From NCBI RefSeq assembly GCF_002483205.1, contig NZ_DLHM01000007.1:744001-808000 (forward strand): DNA of 64,000 nt. Reading direction: 5' to 3'. Below, one piece after another: positions 15,990 through 24,069 of the stretch. The notes under the pieces are model-generated. The model had not been told where the DNA came from. It did not search any database and was given only the letters and a program-made list of their open reading frames with translations. Origin of the DNA: Flavihumibacter sp. UBA7668 (lineage in GTDB: Bacteria; Bacteroidota; Bacteroidia; Chitinophagales; Chitinophagaceae). Every line of letters begins with the position of its first letter. Within the stretch, counting starts at the first letter, position 1. Position numbers and translations under genes: made by a program.

Positions 15990-16931
15990 ATGAATCAAAG
16001 GTTTAAGCACCTGTTCAGGAAATACCTGGACAACAGTTGTAGCAGGGAAGAATTCGACGAATTATTTGCCTATATGGAACAACAGGGAGATCAAAACTCG
16101 CTGGATGGACTATTGGAATCGTTCTCGGAAAAGCAGGAGCCTATCGAATCTCTGCCCGGAAAAAGACTGTTGCCACGTATAGCTGTAGCAGCATCGATAC
16201 TGGTTGTGCTTTCAGGAGCAGTTTGGTGGTTTAGCCAGCAGAGGAGCTTACCTGTAAAGGATGTTTTAAATAATAGTGTTGCATCTGTAACAACGATTTC
16301 CAGGTCAACTGAAAAATCCGAATATAAATACCTGTTGTTGCCCGATAGCACACAGGTGTGGTTAAATGCTGACAGTAAGCTGGATTTTCCGGAAAATTTT
16401 GATAATAAAAAAAGGATAGTGCATTTGAAAGGGGAAGCGTATTTTGATGTAAGGCATGCAGATAAAATCCCTTTTATTATTTATACAGGAGAAGTTAGTA
16501 CAGAGGTGCTGGGGACAGCTTTTAATATCAAGGCTTATCCGGATATGGAAAAGATAACGGTATCTGTTAAACGTGGAAAAGTGAAAGTGAATTATGCAAA
16601 TAAACAGGTAGCAGTATTGACGAAAGGGAAAGAGGTGGTGATAGGAAATCTGAATAAAGAAGCGAAGGAGAAACCGGTAAAGGAAGAATTAACGGCTGGC
16701 TGGCAGGAAGGCAATCTGGTATACGACGACTATAAAGTTGGTGATATTCTGGCAGATTTAGAAAGGGTATATGATGTAGATATTAAGGTTGGAAGTCCCG
16801 AATTAAAGGAATTGCGGGTTACTACAACCCTGAAAAGACAATATGGAGTGGAAAGTGCGCTGGAGATATTAAGCAGGTTAATCGGGACGGAGATAACCAT
16901 TAATAATGGTTCCTATATAATTAAAAAATAA
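15990..16931 (+). CDS. FecR-family anti-sigma factor
   Basis: A 313-aa single-pass inner-membrane protein. The N-terminal ~60 cytoplasmic residues (L-F-R-K-Y-L-D-N-S-C-S-R-E-E-F-D-E-L) should hold the sigma factor; a membrane helix lies at about 62-81 (RIAVAASILVVLSGAVWW). The FecR domain (about 105-205) shows L-P-D-S-T-Q-V-W-L-N-A-D-S-K-L and V-H-L-K-G-E-A-Y-F-D-V. A C-terminal DUF4974 domain (about 235-313) with D-D-Y-K-V-G-D-I-L-A-D-L-E-R-V-Y, which resembles the STN fold, should contact the TonB receptor's signalling domain. Length and order are standard for Bacteroidota FecR. It sits between its cognate sigma gene and SusC. Confidence 0.95.
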   Translation: MNQRFKHLFRKYLDNSCSREEFDELFAYMEQQGDQNSLDGLLESFSEKQEPIESLPGKRLLPRIAVAASILVVLSGAVWWFSQQRSLPVKDVLNNSVASVTTISRSTEKSEYKYLLLPDSTQVWLNADSKLDFPENFDNKKRIVHLKGEAYFDVRHADKIPFIIYTGEVSTEVLGTAFNIKAYPDMEKITVSVKRGKVKVNYANKQVAVLTKGKEVVIGNLNKEAKEKPVKEELTAGWQEGNLVYDDYKVGDILADLERVYDVDIKVGSPELKELRVTTTLKRQYGVESALEILSRLIGTEITINNGSYIIKK

Positions 16932-16969
16932 TGAACAAACACATGAGTATTACCTAAAACAACAAAAAA

Positions 16970-17000
16970 AGACCGCTTCAGGGGCAAACTGTCGCGGTCT
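16970..17000 (+). promoter_or_regulatory. Leader hairpin upstream of SusC
   Basis: AGACCGC (16970-16976) pairs with GCGGTCT (16994-17000) around a 17-nt loop, in the 110-bp gap between FecR and the SusC start at 17042. There is no following T-run, so it is not a standard terminator. It could stabilise or attenuate the susC mRNA, or mark a processing site that separates low sigma/FecR from high SusC/D expression. Confidence 0.4.
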
Positions 17001-17041
17001 GGCTTAAAAACTGTTTGAGAACATTTAAACCAATCAAAACT

Positions 17042-20000
17042 ATGAGTTTTATTTCAAAAACGCATGGGTGGACTTCGCATTGCGTTCAAGTACTAGTTAT
17101 GAGAGCATTGACCCTGGCAATCTTGTTAACCATTAATGGTGTATTAATGGCCGAACGCTCATCGGGGCAGGATCTGAGTAAAATCAGGATTTCCATCAAC
17201 CTTAAGAATGTTCCGCTGAAAGCAGCCTTGAAAAAAATTGAAGGATCTACGGATCTGTCTTTTTCTTTCAAAACAGCTGATATCGTCCATTTCAGAAGCA
17301 TCAGCTATTCCGCTGAAAATATCAGCGTTGATAAACTGCTGAATGTGCTTTTCGAAAATACGGGTCTTGATTATGAAGTAATGAATTCCAATATAATTAT
17401 TCGAAAGATGGCTGAAAAGGCAGCTCCGATAATTACCCGCACTGAGGCAGAGTTTGAGGGGGGAATCAGGGGACGGGTGATTAATAAAAGGGGAGAGCCT
17501 GTGGCGAATGCATCCATCCTGGTAAATGGAATAACACAAGGAACTGCTGCAGACCAGGAAGGCAGATTTTCTTTATCCGGCTTAAAAGCAGGGACCTATA
17601 CACTGGTTATTTCTGCGGTAGGATATGGAAAAATCGAAAGAACCGTAACGGTAACCGATAACAATATTGCTTCCCTTGATATTGTGATGACTGAAGACAA
17701 TGCAGATATGGCGGAAGTAACAGTAACAGCACTTGGTATACGAAGAGAAAAAAGAGAATTGGGTTATTCTGCTCAGGAAGTGAAGGGAGATGCATTGGTT
17801 GCGAGCCGCCAGCCGAATATTGTAAATGCATTACAGGGGCAGGCCGCTGGTTTGCAGATTAACTCCGGTGGTGGTGCACCCGGGCAGGGGTCAAAGATTA
17901 TTTTAAGGGGATTGAACTCACTGGACGGCCAAAGAGAATTTCAACCTTTATTTATTATTGATGGTATTCCGGTAGACAACACTACGGATGTTTCAGATGG
18001 AAGTGCATTATATGGCATCAGTAATCGAGCAGCAGATATCAATCCCGATGATATAGAGTCCATAAATATTTTGAAAGGTGGAGCAGCGACTGCATTATAT
18101 GGACTGCGTGCATCAACAGGTGCAATCGTGATTACTACAAAGTCTGGTAAGGCTGGAAAGCTAAGAGGTTCAATTACATCTACCTATGGTATTGATGAAA
18201 TCAATATGTATCCTGAAACACAATCAAAATATACACAGGGTTGGATGGGTGTATATGATCCAAGTAGTTTCTGGCCAACCACTGGTCCATCAATTGAAGA
18301 TGCAAAAGCAATTGACCCAACCCATCCGGATAAAATTTTTAATAATTTCAAACATGGATATAAAACTGGGAACTCTTTCCGGAATTCTTTAAATATTTCT
18401 GGTGGTTCAGAACGGGCAACATTTACCGGAACCTTTTCTCAGTTTAATCAGGAAGGCATAATGCCCTTTACAGATTATAAAAACTTTTCAGTTAAAGTTG
18501 GCGGTGAATTCAAGCTTTCTGAGAAAGTAAAAATAGGAAGCAGCCTTAATTATGTCAAATCCGGTGGTCGTAGGGGAAATGCAGATCGCTATAATGAAAA
18601 CCTTACTTATTTTTCTCCAAGATGGGATATCTGGGATTATATCAATGACAATGGTACACAGAATACTATAGTAGGGTCTGGAAATGATAACCCTATATAT
18701 GTTTTAAGGGGAGTGGATTACAGAGATAATGTGGATCGAATGATCACCAATACTCACATTTCTTATGCACCTGCTAAATGGCTGGATATCAACTATCGTT
18801 TTGGCGCAGATATTTATAGTGATGGGAGAACATCCAAATCACCTGGCCCAATGGGATTACCAGATGAAATTTATCCGGCCAGTGATTTCGGGTTTGGAAA
18901 TATTTCTGAGTACAATGCAAGAAATACTATTCTAAATTCGACCCTGATGCTGAATTTTAAAAACAAAATTGGCAAGCATCTGAATTCTTCTCTCAAGCTG
19001 GGTCATGATCTGTTTTCTAGAAAACGTACCACAGTTTATGCAAATGGAGATACACTGGTGGTTCCTAATTTCTATAACCTGAATAATGCGAAACGTGTAA
19101 CAGGTTCCAATACACTACGTGAATATCGAATCATTGGTTTATTTGCAGACTGGACCTTAAATTGGAAGAATTACCTCTATATGACCCTGACTTACAGGAA
19201 TGATTATACATCATCTCTTATTAAAGAGAACAGATCGTTCAGTTATCCATCTGCCAGTCTGAGTTATATATTTTCTGAAACCTTTAATCTTCCCGACTGG
19301 TTTTCTTTTGGTAAAGCCCGTGTATCTGTTTCAAAAATTGGAAAGGATGCACCTCCTTATGCAACTTCTTCAGGATATTCTCTAGGTTCACCACTCAATA
19401 ACAATGTAATTCCTTTCTTCCTCCAAACCAGAACCGGAGACCCATTGTTACGGCCGGAGTTCACAACTTCATATGAGGGTGGAGTTGAACTTAAATTTCT
19501 GCAGAATCGTTTAGGTATAGATTTTACCTATTATAATAATACAAGTAAGGATCTTATCCTTCCTATTAAAGTACCTGTTACAAGTGGATTCGATGAGATT
19601 TATCTTAACTCTGGAAGTATTCGTAACAGAGGTGTTGAATTAAGTATTTCGGGTACACCTGTTCAAACCAGAGATTTTACCTGGGATGTACGCGCCAATT
19701 TTACGTCCAACAAGAATACCGTATTATCCATCTATCCTGGTTTAACCGAAGTAGTTGCTGGAAGCCAGTTTGGCTATCTAAGTTCTACTGTTACACAGAA
19801 ATATATTCCAGGTTTCCCGGTTGGTGCATTATTTGGCAGAACATACCAGCGATATTATGGTGATAAAACAGAAAATCCCATCATGCTGGAAGAAGATTTG
19901 CCAATTATTATTGGAGCAAATGGTTTTCCATTATTGAATCCTGCTTCTAAACAACAGTATATTGCTAATTCTCAACCAAAATGGATCGCCAGTTTAGGAA

Positions 20001-20530
20001 GCACGCTGAGGTATAAGGGACTTAGCCTTTCCTTTCTATTTGATACGCACCAGGGTGTATATCGGTATAATCAGTTAGCAAACTTCATGGGGGCATTTCT
20101 GATGCATAAAGGATCAGAGAACAGGAATGATATTAAAGTATTTGATGGAGTTCTTGCAAATGGTAATCCAAATACCAAACCCGTTTGGCTTGGTCAGGGT
20201 ATGGGCCCGGATGGAGTAAATTATGGTAATGGGTATTACCGTGATAATTACCGGGGATCGTCTGAAAACTTCATTGAGAATGCGTCCTGGATCCGGTTAA
20301 GAAATCTTAGTTTGGGTTATACAATTCCATCAAATATTGTATCAAAATCTGGCTTTTTAACTGGTGCTTCTGTTAGCTTCACTGGAAATAATCTTTGGAT
20401 ACAAACCAAATGGAGTGGATTTGATCCTGAATCCAGTTCTACAAGTTCGGGCAGCATTGTTGATGGTTTTTCCGGATTTACCTATCCTGCGACCCGCAGT
20501 TATCTTGTTTCCCTCAATCTTAATTTCTAA
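17042..20530 (+). CDS. SusC/RagA TonB-dependent transporter with STN domain
   Basis: A 1162-aa outer-membrane transporter. ATG 17042 is preferred over a TTG nine codons upstream. Order: signal region ending near A-E-R-S-S-G-Q (about 1-43), STN signalling domain (about 48-121), CarboxypepD-regulatory-like domain (about 142-217, G-I-R-G-R-V-I-N-K-R-G-E-P-V-A-N), plug (about 230-345, with I-I-L-R-G-L-N-S-L-D-G and F-I-I-D-G-I-P-V-D-N) and a 22-strand-type barrel ending in aromatic Phe (L-N-L-N-F). It imports its ligand using TonB energy with the SusD lid encoded next. The STN domain fits regulation through the adjacent FecR and sigma factor. The downstream S9 peptidase and serine hydrolase suggest a peptide ligand, as for RagAB, rather than a glycan. 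Confidence 0.95.
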   Translation: MSFISKTHGWTSHCVQVLVMRALTLAILLTINGVLMAERSSGQDLSKIRISINLKNVPLKAALKKIEGSTDLSFSFKTADIVHFRSISYSAENISVDKLLNVLFENTGLDYEVMNSNIIIRKMAEKAAPIITRTEAEFEGGIRGRVINKRGEPVANASILVNGITQGTAADQEGRFSLSGLKAGTYTLVISAVGYGKIERTVTVTDNNIASLDIVMTEDNADMAEVTVTALGIRREKRELGYSAQEVKGDALVASRQPNIVNALQGQAAGLQINSGGGAPGQGSKIILRGLNSLDGQREFQPLFIIDGIPVDNTTDVSDGSALYGISNRAADINPDDIESINILKGGAATALYGLRASTGAIVITTKSGKAGKLRGSITSTYGIDEINMYPETQSKYTQGWMGVYDPSSFWPTTGPSIEDAKAIDPTHPDKIFNNFKHGYKTGNSFRNSLNISGGSERATFTGTFSQFNQEGIMPFTDYKNFSVKVGGEFKLSEKVKIGSSLNYVKSGGRRGNADRYNENLTYFSPRWDIWDYINDNGTQNTIVGSGNDNPIYVLRGVDYRDNVDRMITNTHISYAPAKWLDINYRFGADIYSDGRTSKSPGPMGLPDEIYPASDFGFGNISEYNARNTILNSTLMLNFKNKIGKHLNSSLKLGHDLFSRKRTTVYANGDTLVVPNFYNLNNAKRVTGSNTLREYRIIGLFADWTLNWKNYLYMTLTYRNDYTSSLIKENRSFSYPSASLSYIFSETFNLPDWFSFGKARVSVSKIGKDAPPYATSSGYSLGSPLNNNVIPFFLQTRTGDPLLRPEFTTSYEGGVELKFLQNRLGIDFTYYNNTSKDLILPIKVPVTSGFDEIYLNSGSIRNRGVELSISGTPVQTRDFTWDVRANFTSNKNTVLSIYPGLTEVVAGSQFGYLSSTVTQKYIPGFPVGALFGRTYQRYYGDKTENPIMLEEDLPIIIGANGFPLLNPASKQQYIANSQPKWIASLGSTLRYKGLSLSFLFDTHQGVYRYNQLANFMGAFLMHKGSENRNDIKVFDGVLANGNPNTKPVWLGQGMGPDGVNYGNGYYRDNYRGSSENFIENASWIRLRNLSLGYTIPSNIVSKSGFLTGASVSFTGNNLWIQTKWSGFDPESSSTSSGSIVDGFSGFTYPATRSYLVSLNLNF

Positions 20531-20541
20531 AACAGGTAACA

Positions 20542-21954
20542 ATGAAAAGACTTAATAATTTTATACTTATAAGCATATTATTTTCCTTTATCACTGGTTG
20601 TAGTAAATACCTGGATAAGCTGGATGATCCTAATCTCGTAACAATTCCACCTTTAAATGGATTGTTAGGGCACACGACCTACAATACAGGTTACAATGTT
20701 TATAGAATGGGTTATAATGCTTCTTATTTCGCCCAATACCAGGCATCAAGTACAAAAGGGAGTGATACTGAAATTTACAACGAAGTGGATTATTCTACGA
20801 CCTGGACAGCCTTTTACAATAACATGATGAATATCCAGCAAATGTTGACAAAGGCGGAAACTGATCAGGCATATCATCATATAGGTGTGGGTAAAATAAT
20901 GATGGCCTACCAATTAAATATGTTGATTATGTCATTTGGTGATGTGCCTTATAGCGAAGCATTAAAAGGGGGTGAATTACTTTTACCTAAATATGATGAT
21001 CAGTCAGTGCTGCATTCCACCTGTATGACGCTGCTTGATGAAGGCATAGTTGAACTGCAAAAAACAGGTGCAAGCCTTAACCTGGATGCAGCAAGTGATG
21101 TAATTCATGGTGGCAACACAGAAGCCTGGATTAAAACAGCACAGGCACTAAAAGCCAGGTTCATGAATCAGTTAACCAGAAAGGCATCCTATAATGCAAA
21201 CAATGTTTTAACCCAATTAAACAATACCTATACGTCCAACTCAGACGATGCCATGATGACGGTTTTCCGTGGTCGTAGTCCCTGGAACCAGGTAGCTTAC
21301 AACAACACTGTTTTATTATTGGATGGCTGGCTGAGTGAGCAATTTGTGGATGCATTGGATGGTACCACTTTTGGTGTTGAAGATCCCCGTTTGCCTCTCA
21401 TTGCTACCTTAACCCAGTTTGGAGATTATCGCGGTACACCCAATGGAGCCGGCAGAATTGGAACCGGAACGGATGATGAAGAATCTTACCTTTCTGTTGA
21501 TGGCTATTATTCCAAAGGCAATGCACCGCTTGCCCTGGTTACTTATGCAGAGATGAAGTTTATTGAAGCAGAAGCAGCATTCCGCGCTGATGATAAACCA
21601 AGAGCCTATGCAGCTTATCTGGCCGGAATCGACGCACATATGACTAAAATTGGCGTTGCACCGGCTGCCAAAGCCGCCTATATAAATGAAGCTTCCGTTA
21701 GTGTGGGAGAAGATAATATTACTTTGGAACTGATTGCCAAAGAGAAATATGTGGCTATGTTCCTGCATCCCGAAGCCTGGGTGGATGCTCGGCGATTTGA
21801 TTATAATTATGCGGATTTTGAACTGCCGGAGGGTGCTGTTTTAAACACGTTTATCCGTCGCCTCGCTTATCCAACGGTGGAATTCAGCCGCAACGGTGCC
21901 AATGTTCCGGATATTTCCGGATTGGATGAAAAACTGGCATTTGATAATCCTTAA
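20542..21954 (+). CDS. SusD/RagB-like substrate-binding lipoprotein
   Basis: A 470-aa surface lipoprotein (signal MKRLNNFILISILFSFITG, Cys20) of the SusD-like superfamily, closest in pattern to the SusD_2 group: Y-L-D-K-L-D-D-P-N after the lipid Cys, helical TPR-like parts with Y-N-N-M-M-N-I-Q-Q-M-L, F-G-D-V-P-Y-S-E-A-L, and N-T-E-A-W-I-K-T-A-Q-A-L-K-A-R-F near the middle. The C-terminal end has the usual E-A-W-V-D-A-R-R-F-D-Y segment. It should form the lid over the SusC barrel at the cell surface and capture the ligand. It starts 12 bp after SusC and its TAA overlaps the ATG of the S9 peptidase. The specific ligand cannot be read from the sequence. Confidence 0.93.
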   Translation: MKRLNNFILISILFSFITGCSKYLDKLDDPNLVTIPPLNGLLGHTTYNTGYNVYRMGYNASYFAQYQASSTKGSDTEIYNEVDYSTTWTAFYNNMMNIQQMLTKAETDQAYHHIGVGKIMMAYQLNMLIMSFGDVPYSEALKGGELLLPKYDDQSVLHSTCMTLLDEGIVELQKTGASLNLDAASDVIHGGNTEAWIKTAQALKARFMNQLTRKASYNANNVLTQLNNTYTSNSDDAMMTVFRGRSPWNQVAYNNTVLLLDGWLSEQFVDALDGTTFGVEDPRLPLIATLTQFGDYRGTPNGAGRIGTGTDDEESYLSVDGYYSKGNAPLALVTYAEMKFIEAEAAFRADDKPRAYAAYLAGIDAHMTKIGVAPAAKAAYINEASVSVGEDNITLELIAKEKYVAMFLHPEAWVDARRFDYNYADFELPEGAVLNTFIRRLAYPTVEFSRNGANVPDISGLDEKLAFDNP

Positions 21955-24056
21955 TGAATGGAATGATACGACAAGGCCTGGTTAGTTTTTTATTCATGGT
22001 TTTTTCGCTTGCAGTAAACGCGCAGGAATTCTCCATGGAATCCGTCACCTCCTATCCCTTTCCTTCGGAATTAACTGCGGCTGCATCCGGATCAAGAATT
22101 GCAGTGGCACTTAACGAACTGGGAATGCGAAATATTTATGTGGCAGAGGGTCCGGATTTTAAGTTAAAAAAAATAACTTCTTTTGACCGGGATGAGGGAT
22201 TGGAAATTAGTTGTGTTCGTATATCACCCGATGGCAAATGGATTGTTTTTGTTCGGGGGGGCGATTATGGCGCATTTGATGAAACCATACCAAGGAATCC
22301 TGCATCATCACCTGTACAACCAAAAGTACAGGTGATGAGCCTTCCTTTTGAAGGAGGCATGCCTCAGATTCTTGACGAAGGCATGGAGCCGGTTTTTGAT
22401 CCAACAGGCAGGTTTGTTTTGTATGAGAAAAATGGCGCGTTATGGGAAGCTGCAATCGATGGCAGTACAAAAGCGCATAGAAAATTTTATGTCCGGGGTT
22501 CGGTTAGTCAATATAGTTATTCACCTGATGGCAGGCAGATTGTATTTGTAAGCAATCGACGTGATCATTCCTTTATAGGAATCTATACCGATTCCATTCA
22601 ACCGATTCAATGGATTGCACCCTCTGTAGCCAGAGATGTCTCACCCAGATGGTCACCCGACGGAAAACAGCTGGTTTTTGTTCGCCGAAATGCGGCAGGA
22701 GGCCGGCCTGATTCCATTACAGTACGCAGGCATCAGCCCTGGTCTGTAATGATTGCCGATCCATTGACAGGAATAGCAAAAAAAATCTGGACAGCTCCCA
22801 AAACACTTAGAGGCTCTTTCCCAGGTACACAGGGAGGAACCAATTTGCATTGGGCTGATGGAAACCGCATCGTCTTTGTTTCCTATATGGATGGATGGCC
22901 TCATATCTATTCAATTCTTTCTGATGGAGGTACTCCGCTTCTTTTAACAAAGGGAAATTATATGCTGGAGCATATCAGGCTGAGTCCTGATCGCAAATGG
23001 CTGATTGCTGCTGCCAATACCGGTCCCGATAAAGATGATCTGCATCGCCGGCATATTGTAAAAATCCCGGTAGATCGCTCAACTGTTGAAGTGCTTACGC
23101 CTGGGAACGGGATTGAAGCCCTGCCGGTAATTACAGGGGATCAACAACATATCGCTTTTATTAGTGCCACCGCCCAACGTCCGGGTATAACCGCAATAAT
23201 GCCATTCAAAGGCGGACCTGTCCGATTGGTTGGCGCAGCTAATCTTCCGGCTGATTTTCCGGTTGCCGCAATGGTTATTCCTAAAGCGGTAAGTTTTCGC
23301 GCATCGGATGGCGTATTGGTGCACGCGCAATTATTTGAACCGGCAGGCGGGGGTATTTCAAAAAAACCTGCTGTCGTATTTATCCATGGCGGGCCACAAC
23401 GACAAATGCTGCTCGGCTGGCATTATGGTGATTATTATTCCAATACCTATGCGCTTAATCAATACCTGGCTAGTAAAGGGTTTGTGGTATTGTCTGTAAA
23501 TTATCGGTTAGGCATCGGGTATGGATATGAGTTTCAATACCCGCGTAACTGGGGAAGCTATGGTGCTTCAGAATACCTGGATGTAAAAGCAGCGGGAGAC
23601 TGGCTGGCCCGTCAGTCCTTTGTGGATGCCAATCGGATAGGTACCTATGGCGGTTCCTATGGCGGCTATCTGGTGGCACTGGCTCTCGGAAAAGATTCCA
23701 AATTATTTAAAGCAGGGGTGGATGTACATGGCGTACATACCAATAAAGAAGATTATCCTTCTTTTGATGGAGAACAAGCCCCTGATGCTGCCTATGCCCG
23801 AAAAACAATCTGGACATCCTCACCGGTAGCATGGGTAAAAAGCTGGACCTCACCCGTTTTATTTATTCATGGTGATGATGATGGCAATGTACCGTTTTCC
23901 GAAACAGTGGATCTGGTAAAACGATTTGAACAATTGGAAAAACCCTATGAGAGCCTGGTGATTCCGGATGAAACACATCACTGGATGCGGTACCATAACC
24001 AGGTACTGGTTGATAAAGCGGTGGCTGAATTCCTTCAGCGAAAACTAATGAAATAA
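21954..24056 (+). CDS. S9 family (prolyl oligopeptidase-type) peptidase, exported
   Basis: A 700-aa serine peptidase with a signal peptide (cleavage probably after A-V-N-A). The N-terminal two thirds (about 30-420) form a beta-propeller with TolB/PD40-like repeats (V-R-I-S-P-D-G-K-W-I, Y-S-P-D-G-R-Q-I-V-F-V, W-S-P-D-G-K-Q-L-V-F-V). The C-terminal alpha/beta-hydrolase domain has V-F-I-H-G-G-P, the nucleophile Ser568 in G-G-S-Y-G-G, Asp643 in H-G-D-D-D-G-N-V-P and His675 in D-E-T-H-H-W, so the triad is complete. Its start overlaps the SusD stop, indicating tight co-expression. The S9 fold includes dipeptidyl peptidases, acylaminoacyl peptidases and lasso-peptide isopeptidases; which type this is cannot be told by eye. 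It should act in the periplasm or at the surface. Confidence 0.93.
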   Translation: MNGMIRQGLVSFLFMVFSLAVNAQEFSMESVTSYPFPSELTAAASGSRIAVALNELGMRNIYVAEGPDFKLKKITSFDRDEGLEISCVRISPDGKWIVFVRGGDYGAFDETIPRNPASSPVQPKVQVMSLPFEGGMPQILDEGMEPVFDPTGRFVLYEKNGALWEAAIDGSTKAHRKFYVRGSVSQYSYSPDGRQIVFVSNRRDHSFIGIYTDSIQPIQWIAPSVARDVSPRWSPDGKQLVFVRRNAAGGRPDSITVRRHQPWSVMIADPLTGIAKKIWTAPKTLRGSFPGTQGGTNLHWADGNRIVFVSYMDGWPHIYSILSDGGTPLLLTKGNYMLEHIRLSPDRKWLIAAANTGPDKDDLHRRHIVKIPVDRSTVEVLTPGNGIEALPVITGDQQHIAFISATAQRPGITAIMPFKGGPVRLVGAANLPADFPVAAMVIPKAVSFRASDGVLVHAQLFEPAGGGISKKPAVVFIHGGPQRQMLLGWHYGDYYSNTYALNQYLASKGFVVLSVNYRLGIGYGYEFQYPRNWGSYGASEYLDVKAAGDWLARQSFVDANRIGTYGGSYGGYLVALALGKDSKLFKAGVDVHGVHTNKEDYPSFDGEQAPDAAYARKTIWTSSPVAWVKSWTSPVLFIHGDDDGNVPFSETVDLVKRFEQLEKPYESLVIPDETHHWMRYHNQVLVDKAVAEFLQRKLMK

Positions 24057-24069
24057 TCAGGTAGTAAAA

